A stretch of DNA of 35,289 nucleotides from Vibrionaceae bacterium (GCA_018222805.1 JAAEZQ010000036.1:1-35289), one strand, 5' to 3'; positions 1-8,715 are shown, counted from the first letter of the stretch. Numbers and translations: made by a program. The notes: generated from the letters alone by a model not told the origin.

Positions 1-37
1 CTGTTAAAGATCTGATCGTGGAGCAAGAGTTTAGTTC

Positions 38-69
38 AAAAAAAGTCCCTCACATCATGTGAGAGACTT
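38..69 (-). terminator. Rho-independent terminator of ndh
   Basis: An inverted repeat has outer arms at 43-47 and 65-69 and inner arms at 49-54 and 58-63. The one non-Watson-Crick position (48/64) becomes a G-U wobble in the minus-strand RNA. The minus strand then runs into seven T residues (38-44). It lies about 80 bases past the ndh stop and closes the hinT-to-ndh run. Confidence 0.85.
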
Positions 70-146
70 CTGTATAAAAGACAGCCGACATACGGTGGCT
101 TCTCTTTTTAAACTCGTTCAACTTACGCTAAGCGAAGTTTACTCTA

Positions 147-1436
147 TTAATGTAACTTCAAGTTAGGACGTAATACACGGTTGATACGACCAACCAGCAT
201 CATCAAACCCGTTTTAAATAGGCCGTGAAGCGCAATTTGGTGCATGCGGTAAAGTGAAATATACACCACACGAGCGATACGCCCCTCAACCATCATTGAA
301 CCTTTGGTCAAGTTGCCCATCAAGCTGCCTACTGTCGAGAACTGGCTAAGTGAAACCAAAGAGCCATGATCTTTATACACATAGTCTTTTAGTTCGCGGC
401 CATTAATCATCGCGACAATGTTGCTGAATGCTCGGCTTGCCATTTGGTGCGCAGCTTGCGCTCGTGGCGGAACAAACGAGCCGTCTTCCTGAGTACACTG
501 AGCGAGGTCACCAATAACGAAGATGTTATCGTCACGCGTGGTTTGTAGCGTATTTTTCACCACTAGCTGGTTGATTCGGTTAGTCTCCAGACCAGCGATG
601 TCTTTGATGAAATCAGGCGCTTTGATACCTGCCGCCCAAACCATGATTTTAGCGGAGATCTTCTCACCGTCTTTGGTCGTCAAGCCGTCTTTCTCAGCTT
701 TTGTCACCATAGTCGCGGTACGCACATTTACGCCAAGTTTCGTCAGTTCTTGATGTGCTGCAGTAGAGATTCGAGAAGGAAGCGCAGGTAGAATACGTGG
801 GCCTGCCTCAATCAAGTTTACATTAAGCTTGCTTGAGTCTAAGTCACCAAAGCCGTAAGCACGAAGCTCTTTAATCGCATTATGTAGCTCAGCTGAAAGT
901 TCAACACCTGTTGCACCTGCACCAACGATTGCGATATCAACGGTACCGTTACCATTTTTCGCGTGGAGCTTAAGAAACTCATTGTTCATTTCGCTGCGGA
1001 ATCGATGAGCTTGTTCTGGGCTGTCCAGGAAAATACAGTTTTCACGAACACCAGGCGTATTGAAGTCGTTTGAAGTAGAGCCTATTGCCATCACCAGAAT
1101 GTCATATTCCAGCTCACGGCTTGGCATTAGCAGTTCACCATGATCGTCTTTAAGCTCACTCAAGGTGATGACTTTACGCTCACGGTCAATGTCTTGAAGG
1201 CTGCCCATTTGGAAGTCGAAACTATGATTCTTCGCATGAGCACGGTAGCTCAATGCATCGACACCCTCGTCTAATGATCCGGTTGCTACTTCGTGTAGCA
1301 ATGGTTTCCACAAGTGGCTCGCTTTACGGTCTACTAGCGTAATTTGCGCGCGGTTCTTTCGACCAAGTGTACGGCCAAGCTTAGTTGCCAATTCCAGGCC
1401 ACCAGCACCGCCGCCTACAACGATAATGCGTGTCAC
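147..1436 (-). CDS. ndh: NADH dehydrogenase, type II (NDH-2)
   Basis: This is a non-proton-pumping NADH:quinone oxidoreductase, a peripheral FAD enzyme on the inner face of the cytoplasmic membrane. It passes electrons from NADH to the quinone pool. The 429 residues begin with a Rossmann motif (VVGGGAGGLELA, residues 6-17) for FAD. A second one, IVGAGATGVELSAEL, in the middle binds NADH, and a C-terminal FAD motif contains VIGDLAQ. The C-terminal roughly 60 residues are basic and amphipathic, as expected for the membrane anchor. Length is close to E. coli Ndh (434). The start is GTG at 1434-1436, with AGAGGA upstream. It is the last gene of the minus-strand block, after ycfP, but a 557-base gap with a hairpin suggests its own promoter. 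Two FNR-like boxes lie in that gap. Confidence 0.95.
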   Translation of the reverse strand: MTRIIVVGGGAGGLELATKLGRTLGRKNRAQITLVDRKASHLWKPLLHEVATGSLDEGVDALSYRAHAKNHSFDFQMGSLQDIDRERKVITLSELKDDHGELLMPSRELEYDILVMAIGSTSNDFNTPGVRENCIFLDSPEQAHRFRSEMNNEFLKLHAKNGNGTVDIAIVGAGATGVELSAELHNAIKELRAYGFGDLDSSKLNVNLIEAGPRILPALPSRISTAAHQELTKLGVNVRTATMVTKAEKDGLTTKDGEKISAKIMVWAAGIKAPDFIKDIAGLETNRINQLVVKNTLQTTRDDNIFVIGDLAQCTQEDGSFVPPRAQAAHQMASRAFSNIVAMINGRELKDYVYKDHGSLVSLSQFSTVGSLMGNLTKGSMMVEGRIARVVYISLYRMHQIALHGLFKTGLMMLVGRINRVLRPNLKLH

Positions 1437-1582
1437 AATGATTTTCCTCTACAAAAATGAATAAATGGGTTCAGCTCGACCCTTCACTATCAGTCACACT
1501 GATGAGAAGCATCCAACCGATGAATTCTTGGTTCTTAGAGGTGTCTCAAGCTTTTGGGATTAAAATAGATGCTTAATTTTTA

Positions 1583-1596
1583 TTCATTTTTATCAA
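1583..1596. promoter_or_regulatory. Candidate FNR box 1 upstream of ndh
   Basis: TTCATTTTTATCAA matches the FNR dyad TTGAT-N4-ATCAA at 9 of 10 defined positions. It sits about 150 bases before the ndh start codon. In E. coli, FNR represses ndh without oxygen through two sites, so the location is plausible. The local sequence is AT-rich, so chance matches are not rare. Confidence 0.35.
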
Positions 1597-1682
1597 TTAG
1601 TTATTGTGCATCTTTTGCTGTGTCTGATACCTAAAGTTCAGACGAAAATGGGCAAGTTTTTTACCTGCTCTCAATAATTTTT

Positions 1683-1696
1683 TTGATATTTGTCAA
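1683..1696. promoter_or_regulatory. Candidate FNR box 2 upstream of ndh
   Basis: TTGATATTTGTCAA matches the FNR dyad at 9 of 10 defined positions. It lies exactly 100 bases upstream of the other candidate box. The distance to ndh (about 250 bases) is long unless the transcript has a long leader. Confidence 0.35.
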
Positions 1697-1932
1697 ACAA
1701 TTTTAATCCCGCTCATTATATAGAGCCATGTATTGAAGGCAACCAAAATCCTTGCTCTGAATACGGTTTGCCTACTTTATCGACCAGTCTACAACACCAC
1801 CTTCGTGCCACATAGAACCTCTACGGTAAAACAATAGACAGAACACAATAATTGTTTAAAACAAAGGCAAATTTGGCTAAGTCATAGGTCCATATGGCAG
1901 AGCGACAGAAATCATAAATGAGGAGCGTTTGA

Positions 1933-1966
1933 TAAAAAAATAACACTCCGCGGAGTGCCATTTTTA
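1933..1966 (-). terminator. Hairpin after ycfP, possible terminator
   Basis: The perfect palindrome CACTCCGCGGAGTG (1944-1957) folds to a five-pair stem with a CGCG loop. On the minus strand it is followed by a run of T (complement of 1933-1940), and a T run on the other side (1961-1966) could make it work both ways. The stem is short, so efficiency is uncertain. It would separate ycfP from ndh. Confidence 0.5.
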
Positions 1967-1993
1967 TTCAACCGTTGAATGAGGTAAACCGTA

Positions 1994-2533
1994 TTAGGTA
2001 TTTTTAAATTCTTTCACTGCTTGTAAGTGATGAGAGATCTTCTTGAACTTATGTGTTTGAGTATCATCCCAAATGATTGGGTAATGCTTTTCTAGCTCCG
2101 CGGCGGTTTCTTTGTTGTCACGCACTTCGTCTTCTTTAGACAAAATAACCAGACAATGTCCCTGATTTTTCGCTCGGAACTGATCGACACACTTAGTGGC
2201 AATATCTTCGTACTCTTCAGGACGATCAATACGCCCTGCCATGTTCTTCTCAGGATGCAGGTTCGGGTTGAAGATCACCTGCTTGATACCACATAGAAAA
2301 CCAATTCGCTCTGACCAATAGCCACCGAGACCAACACCACAAATCAATGGATTTGGATCATCGGATTGATCAATAACCTTCGACACCTCTTTTAGCAAAT
2401 GCTGCATATCGTGTTTAGGATGAAGCGTACTGTAATTAATAAAGCGAACGTCATCGTCGATAAATTGTAATTGAAGAACTTTTTCGTGGTTACCCGGGCT
2501 AGTACTATCAAAGCCGTGCAAGTAAATAATCAT
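1994..2533 (-). CDS. ycfP: YcfP/YqiA-family alpha/beta-fold esterase-like protein
   Basis: This 179-residue protein belongs to the UPF0227 (YcfP) family of small alpha/beta-hydrolase-like proteins. It opens with MIIYLHGFDSTSPGNHEK, the family's hydrolase-like HGF motif. The nucleophile-elbow position reads GVGLGGYWSERIG (residues about 66-78), where the expected serine is replaced by leucine (G-x-G-L-G-G), so classical serine-esterase activity is doubtful. Length matches E. coli YcfP (180). The start has a strong GGGAGAGG ribosome site. E. coli keeps ycfP between nagZ and ndh; here thiK precedes it by 75 bases. The physiological role is not established. Confidence 0.9.
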   Translation of the reverse strand: MIIYLHGFDSTSPGNHEKVLQLQFIDDDVRFINYSTLHPKHDMQHLLKEVSKVIDQSDDPNPLICGVGLGGYWSERIGFLCGIKQVIFNPNLHPEKNMAGRIDRPEEYEDIATKCVDQFRAKNQGHCLVILSKEDEVRDNKETAAELEKHYPIIWDDTQTHKFKKISHHLQAVKEFKNT

Positions 2534-2608
2534 CTGTACCTCTCCCTGTATATATCTGGTACTTTTCTTAAAACTAACACTATTTCCTTACTCTTAAAGG
2601 GGAATATG

Positions 2609-3490
2609 TCACGAGTTATCAAAACAGTGACCGTCGATACACAATAAACCTTTAAACTCGTTGGCACTGTTTAAGTATTGTTCATCTCCCCACAGTTGAT
2701 AAGCCAATAAGTACCAAAGTATCGCCATCACTAGGGTTCTTGGCTGCCACGCTCTCACTCCCTCTAACCACACAGAGACATCTTCGATATTACGGATTTG
2801 GCAATAGCGTTCTACCCCATCATCGATAGACACATCGGCTATCTGCAGTATCAGAGCCAAGTCTAATCTAGGATCCGCGAGCCCGGCATACTCCCAGTCG
2901 ATAGCTTTGACTCCCTCATCGCCCCGAACCAAGTTGTAGCAACCTAAATCAAAGTGACACAGTGCCAGCGGCAGTTGCTTTATGCTCGGTTCAGCGCGCC
3001 ACTTTTGATACAAAGCCTCAAACTCTGTCCCTATATAGCTACCGCCTAATTCTAGCCAATAATGATCGATTCGGGAGAGATAAGAGAACGGAACAACCGG
3101 TACAGCCTTGGATGGAAAGGTGTGAATAGTCGCCGCTAGAGAAAGTAACTCGTCCAACTCAATACCAATATGAGTGAGTGTTTCTCCTTCGACCCACTCA
3201 ACGAGAAGACCTTGTTCATGGATGAATACTGGTTTGGGACCAACTCCAAGAGACGCAATGGCACTTAGAACCTGATATTCATTGTGACGAGAAATCAGAA
3301 AAGCCTGACACACTTTACTCAAAGGCCGCCAGACGTAAGCAAGCCCGTCAGCCGTTTCTATGCGCCAACATCGATTTGTCAGCCCTCCTGTGAGTGTTTG
3401 AACTTTCACAGGAGGTTCAATGAAGAAGCCATCAAGCGCATTAAGCGTCGGGTCCAGCTGTTTAGCCTGCGGCCATGAGAACAGTGCCAT
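2609..3490 (-). CDS. thiK: Thiamine kinase-like phosphotransferase (APH/choline kinase fold)
   Basis: This is probably thiamine kinase (thiamine to thiamine phosphate, vitamin B1 salvage), inferred from fold and from its place next to lpoB as in E. coli. The aminoglycoside-phosphotransferase-type catalytic loop reads CHFDLGCYNLV (H-x-D-x4-N), followed by the metal-binding IDWEYAG; both are intact. The N-terminal part has a glycine-rich LTGGLTNRCWRI segment. The frame is open from an ATG at 3503-3505, but a GGAG site lies 8 bases before the ATG at 3488-3490, so I prefer that start (293 residues; the upstream one gives 298). The lpoB stop is 9 bases before the upstream ATG, so the genes are co-transcribed. 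A choline or ethanolamine kinase cannot be excluded. Confidence 0.8.
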   Translation of the reverse strand: MALFSWPQAKQLDPTLNALDGFFIEPPVKVQTLTGGLTNRCWRIETADGLAYVWRPLSKVCQAFLISRHNEYQVLSAIASLGVGPKPVFIHEQGLLVEWVEGETLTHIGIELDELLSLAATIHTFPSKAVPVVPFSYLSRIDHYWLELGGSYIGTEFEALYQKWRAEPSIKQLPLALCHFDLGCYNLVRGDEGVKAIDWEYAGLADPRLDLALILQIADVSIDDGVERYCQIRNIEDVSVWLEGVRAWQPRTLVMAILWYLLAYQLWGDEQYLNSANEFKGLLCIDGHCFDNS

Positions 3491-3514
3491 TGATGACTTC
3501 TCCATTACTATCGG

Positions 3515-4105
3515 TTAGAGACCGAATAAGCTCTTCGATTGCGCTTTACGGATCTCTGTTTCATCCGCCCATTCGATCAAGCCTGTTTCGAGATCCATTA
3601 GTCGCATGGTCATTTTGTAGTACACGTCTTTGTCACTTCCAGCGCTCTTCACAATGCTGGAAAGGTTGCCGTAAAGCATGTATTGCGCACCAACCATTTT
3701 ACCAAACTGGATGGCAGTACTTTGATTGACTAACTCATCAGTATTCTGGAAGTTTAGCTGCTGACGAACAGACTCGACACGATCCATATCGACAAAACGG
3801 AACTTACCTGAATTCAGCATCTTAGTTGAAATCGTGTCTGTAATAGACTCAGTATCAATATGCTCACTGGTCTTATTTTTAATCCGTTCAACAAACACAA
3901 TAGGACGCTGATCACGAGTAATTGCAGCTACAGAGCCAGACATCATCATGCTATCGACCATTTCAGCGGCAATGGTTTGCAGGTCGGTAGAACCAAAGTC
4001 AATGGTGGTGGTTTCTGTCGCTTGCGCATCACCGTAAGAGACCTTGTTAGCACACCCCCCCAAAATGACGGCAAGACCTAAAAGAGCAATAATACTTTTT
4101 TTCAT
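3515..4105 (-). CDS. lpoB: Penicillin-binding protein activator LpoB
   Basis: LpoB is an outer-membrane lipoprotein that reaches through the peptidoglycan and stimulates the synthase PBP1b. The 196 residues start with a lipoprotein signal peptide and lipobox LGGC (Cys18). A family-typical globular domain follows: an IAAEMVDSMMMSG helix, an IVFVERIKNKTSEHIDT strand region, and near the end YYKMTMRLMDLETGLIEWADE. Such an architecture is shared with E. coli LpoB (formerly YcfM). The linker between the lipid-modified Cys and the globular domain is short (roughly 20 residues). The ribosome site is AAGGA. Upstream lies ycfL (52-base gap) and downstream thiK (9 bases), as in E. coli. Confidence 0.92.
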   Translation of the reverse strand: MKKSIIALLGLAVILGGCANKVSYGDAQATETTTIDFGSTDLQTIAAEMVDSMMMSGSVAAITRDQRPIVFVERIKNKTSEHIDTESITDTISTKMLNSGKFRFVDMDRVESVRQQLNFQNTDELVNQSTAIQFGKMVGAQYMLYGNLSSIVKSAGSDKDVYYKMTMRLMDLETGLIEWADETEIRKAQSKSLFGL

Positions 4106-4157
4106 GAGAGTTCCTTCGTTTATTCAATACCTACGCACACAAGGCGCAAGCTAAAAT

Positions 4158-4550
4158 TTAATTATCTTGTGCTTCTCTAATTTGTACTCGGAATCGAGTG
4201 CCATTTGGATTCACGGTCACTTCAGAAAGTGTCACTGACTCAAATCCACGCACGTTCGCTTTTCGCCATGGCCCCGGTTTAGTATTCACTTCCAAGCCGT
4301 TATTGTCATACCAGTAAAAGCGGTAGAGGATATGTTGGTCACCTTGATAGTTACTATTAAGCTGAACCACACCTCTTGGTCGGTCGTCGACATAAGTAGT
4401 CGTAATGTTTTCTATCAGTAATCGACTGCCCAACACATTGTCGTTAAAAAAGATTTGCTGCGTCTGACCATCAATTCGGATACCTGCAGTGTTGTCTGCA
4501 CACCCAGCCAAACCTACAATTAACGTTAAGCCAATAAACCAAGATCTCAT
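4158..4550 (-). CDS. ycfL: YcfL family lipoprotein
   Basis: This small lipoprotein has 130 residues, a signal peptide and lipobox LAGC (Cys17). The mature part is the DUF1425/YcfL beta-sandwich type: VLGSRLLIENITTTYVDDR, then HILYRFYWYDNNGLEV, then a GPWRKANVRGFESVTL stretch. The biochemical function is unknown. Its fixed place directly before lpoB suggests an envelope role. Its ATG overlaps the stop of the upstream COG3014 gene by one base (TAATG), which indicates translational coupling. A GGGGAG ribosome site lies inside that upstream gene. Confidence 0.88.
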   Translation of the reverse strand: MRSWFIGLTLIVGLAGCADNTAGIRIDGQTQQIFFNDNVLGSRLLIENITTTYVDDRPRGVVQLNSNYQGDQHILYRFYWYDNNGLEVNTKPGPWRKANVRGFESVTLSEVTVNPNGTRFRVQIREAQDN

Positions 4551-5947
4551 TACAATCTCCCCAGTTGTTTATGCCACACAGTCGAATGTGCCCCCTGACG
4601 CGAGACCCAAACCAATGTCGTTTGCTGCGCTGGCACGTCAAATTGATAGACTTGCTCACCCAAGTTTAAACGTTGTGTTCCTGGTTTCACGATTTGAGAA
4701 GCGGTTTTTACTCGCGCAGGCAGCGTTTGCCAGCTTCGAGTATCCGGTTGTTCGGTTAATGTGTTCCAAACGTTAAACAAAAGGTTACCAACATCATCGC
4801 CTTTCGCGGCCGCTTCTTTACGAATGCGATCTTTTGCCCAAACTCGAATAGCCTGACGAATAACAATAGTCATCAAACGTTCGTTAAGATCGTTTTGCGC
4901 CATTGCATTGATATCTGCCAAAGCATTGGAATTAAGTTTAGTGTCATTCAGGCTCAAATCACTAAACCTCTGCGACCCTCGGTTGGGATAATAAGGCAAT
5001 GCTAGCGAATAGATCGCCCATTGTTTTCGGCTATCGTAAATGGGAAGATCAATGCGCCAACCTTGCAGAGCTTCAACCACACCTTGCTCGTCAAAAATGA
5101 TGACACGACCTTGTGTCTTACTCAGACCAGAAGGCGCTTTACCATAGCGTTTTTCCAGCAAGCGAAGATCTTCACTCATGCCTAAATTCTTTGCGGCATA
5201 CAGTGTGCTTTCAATTACTTGTCTATTGTCTGGCATCACCGCCAGAGCTCGACGGTAATCCACATAGGCACTATTCAGGTCTCGCGACGCTTCATACAAC
5301 AAGCCCGAAAGGTAAAACAGATATCCGTTTTGTACCGCACTGAGTTTTTGCCCCGCATCGGGATAATTTGCCAGTACGCTGCCCAAATTAGCCGACATGC
5401 CTTGATTTTTCAGGTCCTTTTCTGCAGATTGCAACGCTTCCGCACGAGCTTTTCTGGCTGCTTCCTGTACTTGGTTAGCACGACGGACTTCAACTAACGC
5501 ACCTTCCAGGTCATTTTTCTGTAGATAATTGAGTCCCAGATATAAGTGCAGAAAGCCAAGCTCATAGTCAGCGGGTTGATAATCTTTGAGGTTATCATTG
5601 ACGGCTAAAGCACCAACACTCGTGGTAGTCTCGGAGAGCGAGATAGTGGCACGATCTTGTTGAACACGAACAGCGCGATCACTTTTTTCCAACGCACTGA
5701 GGCTGGTAGGATAGTCTTGGGCGAGAAATGAAAGTCTGCCTTTTTCGAAGTTGCCAAGTATCTCACCACCAACATCACTCGACTGAAGTTGCTTCGCTTT
5801 CGTATATTCTCCAGCAACCACTGCCTGATACATGTCTTGGCTTTGATCACTGTAGTGGCTAAATAAATTACCCGCAGACAAATTAGCACAGCCAGTCGCT
5901 ATAAGAGCCCAACTGACCAGCCCTAATAGCTTCACACCTAATTTCAC
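4550..5947 (-). CDS. COG3014-family lipoprotein, TPR-like
   Basis: This is a predicted lipoprotein of 465 residues and unknown function. I start it at GTG 5945-5947, which has a GGAG site 6-7 bases upstream and puts a good signal peptide and lipobox (ATGC, Cys20) at the N terminus; the open frame extends 21 codons further without a better start. The first half is helical and repeat-like (QAVVAGEYTKAKQL, YELGFLHLYLGLNYLQKNDL, YLFYLSGLLYEASRDLNSAY), consistent with TPR-type packing. The second half contains a GRVIIFDEQGVVEALQGWRID beta-rich region and ends in strands. It stands between hinT and ycfL, where E. coli has no gene. Coupling to ycfL and lpoB suggests an envelope task; that is inference. 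Confidence 0.8.
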   Translation of the reverse strand: MKLGVKLLGLVSWALIATGCANLSAGNLFSHYSDQSQDMYQAVVAGEYTKAKQLQSSDVGGEILGNFEKGRLSFLAQDYPTSLSALEKSDRAVRVQQDRATISLSETTTSVGALAVNDNLKDYQPADYELGFLHLYLGLNYLQKNDLEGALVEVRRANQVQEAARKARAEALQSAEKDLKNQGMSANLGSVLANYPDAGQKLSAVQNGYLFYLSGLLYEASRDLNSAYVDYRRALAVMPDNRQVIESTLYAAKNLGMSEDLRLLEKRYGKAPSGLSKTQGRVIIFDEQGVVEALQGWRIDLPIYDSRKQWAIYSLALPYYPNRGSQRFSDLSLNDTKLNSNALADINAMAQNDLNERLMTIVIRQAIRVWAKDRIRKEAAAKGDDVGNLLFNVWNTLTEQPDTRSWQTLPARVKTASQIVKPGTQRLNLGEQVYQFDVPAQQTTLVWVSRQGAHSTVWHKQLGRL

Positions 5948-6020
5948 ATTTATCTCCACAAATGTGTGCTCAGAAAAGAGTATAAATTGGGTGGCGTATT
6001 CACCACCCAATAAAGGCAGC

Positions 6021-6371
6021 TTAGCTCACGACCATTGGGCCTAAAGGGCGACCGCCTAGTAGATGCATGTGAATGTGATAAACTTCCTGACCACCATGTG
6101 GGTTACAGTTTACGATCAAACGATAACCGTCTTCAGCAATGCCTTCATCTTTTGCAAGCTTTCTTGCGACAGTAAATAGTCGTCCCATCATCGCTTCATC
6201 TTCAGCTTCGACATCATTCACTGTCGGAATCAATTTATTTGGGATGATTAGGATATGGCTTGGCGCGCGCGGGTTAATATCACGGAAAGCCGTCACTAAA
6301 TCATCTTGGTATAGGACATCTGCTGGGATTTCCTTACGAATAATTTTACTAAAGATTGTCTCTTCCGGCAT
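6021..6371 (-). CDS. hinT: HIT-family purine nucleoside phosphoramidase HinT
   Basis: This cytosolic homodimeric histidine-triad hydrolase cleaves AMP from adenosine phosphoramidates and aminoacyl-AMP. The HIT motif HIHMHLLGG carries the three histidines (99, 101, 103), and the N terminus MPEETIFSKIIRKEIPAD is nearly the family consensus. The 116 residues match E. coli HinT (119) in length. GGAG lies 5 bases before the ATG. It is the first gene of the minus-strand block. The next gene begins 73 bases downstream. Confidence 0.96.
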   Translation of the reverse strand: MPEETIFSKIIRKEIPADVLYQDDLVTAFRDINPRAPSHILIIPNKLIPTVNDVEAEDEAMMGRLFTVARKLAKDEGIAEDGYRLIVNCNPHGGQEVYHIHMHLLGGRPLGPMVVS

Positions 6372-6689
6372 GGGTACTCCATTTTATAAAGTTTTGTAAC
6401 GTCGTTAGTATGCGCCAACCCTAAGCAGAGCTCAATAAAAACAGTGTTCACTTAACACTATTCATTAAGGTGTTTAAAACAAAGCCTTTTTTTGTAGCCT
6501 ACGTCATAAAATGCGCGCCGCATAGGCAATACAATCTGGTTAATTTTGTTACATTTTTAAGACAACTATAAATTATCTCCAAATCACTTACAGATACTGA
6601 CCAGATATGGACTAAGCCACTACGAAGCCAGCATTTTGAAGTCATTTGGAAACCTTTTTGTCTATTTTTTTGGGAGAGGAAGCTCACGT
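6372..6689. other. Divergent intergenic region between hinT and the chemotaxis receptor
   Basis: These 318 bases hold no convincing gene. They must contain the promoters of hinT (minus) and the receptor gene (plus). One small perfect inverted repeat, AGTGTT at 6443-6448 and AACACT at 6454-6459, might be an operator. I found no clear sigma-28 flagellar promoter. The receptor's ribosome site (GGGAGAGGA, 6672-6680) closes the region. Confidence 0.5.
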
Positions 6690-8681
6690 ATGCGAGGTTC
6701 AGTAATTAAACGGATGTATGCTGGTTTTGCACTTATCATCATCCTATTCGCCGTCACAATTGCCATTATGATGGGAGGGATGAACGACATTCATGGAAAG
6801 TTTCAAACCGTGTCTGAGTCATCTTTACCTTTGGTTTCGCTATCTAACCAAACCAGTGTTGAGATGCTTTCAGCGGATAAATCTTTCAAAGACTTCCTGA
6901 CGACTGAGAATAAACAACGCATGGACGAAATACGTCAGGAATTCGCCAAATCTCAACAACGTTTCGAAGCCACCTTGAATAACTTACAAACCGCGAGTCA
7001 AATCTACCCTTCTCTGACAGAGCCATTTGCTGAGCTAAAAACATTAGAGCAAAGCTACTTTGCAGAGGCCATTGAAGCCATGGACAACTACGAAGCCATG
7101 TTCGCAGCTCAAGCAGCGGTTCAGAAGTCATCCCGACGCTTCCAAAAATTGAATACAGAGCTCTCTCTGGGGTTGAAAGAATACGTTGACGAGCAATCTA
7201 GTATCTCAGTGAAAGTCCTGGCGAAAAGTTATTTCATCAAGCTCAAAGACGCTGAAGTGATTACCTCAGATGCCTTAGCCAGCTCAGATTCTGAGTTTGT
7301 TACGAAAGCCGTAACTAAAAACCGCAAAGCAGTAACGCACTTAAACTATGCCTTCCGTTGACTGGCGACCCAATTGCCAGAACTTGAAAAAGCCTTTGGT
7401 GATTCCGTAGAACAGTTCACTCGTGATGTGGGTAAACGTGGTGGGGTTCTGGATCAACACAATAGCTACCTCAGTTCCCGATCAGCGTTGTATGCCAACA
7501 TAGCCAACCTTACAAGCAAAGTAGACGCAACCATGGCTATTCTTGAGCAGTTTACGACAACCGCGACGGATAAGTTAAATGACTCCCTTGCTGACGCGGG
7601 TGAGATCTACTCGGCAGGTGTCACAAAAGCAATGCTCATTGGTGTTGTTGTGGTGCTGTTTGCTGCTGCTATCGGCTATCACATTTCTCACAGTGTACGT
7701 GAACCACTCACCAAGATCCTAAATGTGCTTGAGAGTCTTACTGAAGGAGATATGACGCAACGCATAGATGTTCAATACAAAAATGAATTCAGTCGGGTAA
7801 GCGGCCACATTAATTCGCTCGCTGATAACCTGCACAACATCTTAGTTAAGTTAAATGATGCGTCTGAAAACTTAGCATCCACTGCCAGCACTAACGAGCA
7901 AACCTCTTCCCTCGCTCAGAAACAGTTGAACTCTCAACGTGAACAGACCGCCAATGTCGCGACTGCAATGACTGAAATGTCTCATTCCGTTCAGGAAGTA
8001 GCACAAAATGCTCAAAGCTCGCTAGAAATGGTACAGCGCGTTGAGTCAGCTTCAGAGGAAGGTCGCAACATCATGAGCGGCAATATAAGCACCATTAATC
8101 AATTGGAGACGCGTTTACATGAATCGGTCAGTGCCGTTTCTGAATTACAGAAGATGAGCGGACAAATTGGCTCTATTCTGGATGTGATTCGTAATATTGC
8201 CGAGCAAACCAACCTACTAGCACTGAATGCAGCCATTGAGGCCGCTCGTGCTGGCGAACAAGGCCGAGGCTTTGCCGTCGTTGCGGATGAGGTGCGTGTG
8301 CTTGCCTCCAGAACTACAGAGTCAACCACAGAAATTGAATCGATGATAAGCAACCTCCAATCGAGCTCCCAATCCGCCAACCACGTCATTCAAAGCTGCA
8401 TGAACGATATGGAAGAGTCCGTGGAACAAGCTTCGAAAGCCAATAGTTCGATGGAAGAAATTCAGGCACTTATCATCGAGATTAGCCAAATGAGCACCCA
8501 TATTTCGCAAGCAGCAGCGGAGCAAAGTGAAACGTCGGCAGACATCGCTCGCAGTATTGAAGACATCAACAATATTGCAGATGAAAGCTATCAAGCCATG
8601 TCTAACATCGCGCAAACCAGCGAATCACTGACCCATCTGGCACATCAACAAAACGCGCTGGTGCACCGCTTTACGCTCTAG
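6690..8681 (+). pseudogene. Methyl-accepting chemotaxis protein interrupted by an in-frame UGA
   Basis: This chemoreceptor signals to CheA/CheW. Ignoring one stop it would be 663 residues. It has a transmembrane helix at about residues 9-29, a helical periplasmic sensor of roughly 280 residues, a second transmembrane helix (AMLIGVVVVLFAAAIGYHIS), HAMP, and a cytoplasmic coiled coil. The signalling tip is intact (IRNIAEQTNLLALNAAIEAA, then GRGFAVVADEVRVLA). A TGA at 7359-7361 interrupts the sensor after residue 223. Reading frame and homology-like sequence continue in the same frame on both sides with no shift, so it is a single substitution (for example from TGG) rather than an indel. The start ATG 6690 has GGGAGAGGA at proper distance; the frame stays open upstream but only through a poor TTG. 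The next codon after UGA is CUG; UGA followed by C is a leaky context, so some readthrough is possible. A sequencing error is also possible. Confidence 0.85.
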
Positions 8682-8715
8682 CCATAGTTAAAGGAACTGG
8701 TTCAACCAACTGTGT

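Larger units (their letters stand above)
1437..1993. other. Intergenic region upstream of ndh
   Basis: There is no credible gene in these 557 bases. The stretch is AT-rich and probably holds the ndh promoter, reading left. Two FNR-like dyads (1583-1596 and 1683-1696) and a palindromic hairpin next to ycfP (1944-1957) are listed separately. I saw no convincing small reading frame with a Shine-Dalgarno site. Confidence 0.6.

Noticed and set aside
3475..3729. Plus-strand frame opposite thiK/lpoB
   Set aside because: Covers two well-supported genes on the other strand, with no ribosome site or recognisable domain.
6499..6687. Minus-strand frame in the hinT-receptor gap
   Set aside because: No start signal, overlaps the receptor's ribosome site, and no recognisable sequence.
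7359..7361. Selenocysteine at the UGA
   Set aside because: Chemoreceptors are not known selenoproteins, the position is in a helical sensor, and I see no clear hairpin of the bacterial SECIS type just downstream.
8322..8615. Minus-strand open frame opposite the receptor's signalling domain
   Set aside because: It is antisense to a strongly conserved coding region, without a start signal; a shadow of the receptor frame.
7374..8681. Independent gene starting at TTG 7374 for the C-terminal part of the chemoreceptor
   Set aside because: It is in the same frame as the upstream part, starts in the middle of the sensor domain, and has no ribosome site. It is the second half of the interrupted receptor gene.
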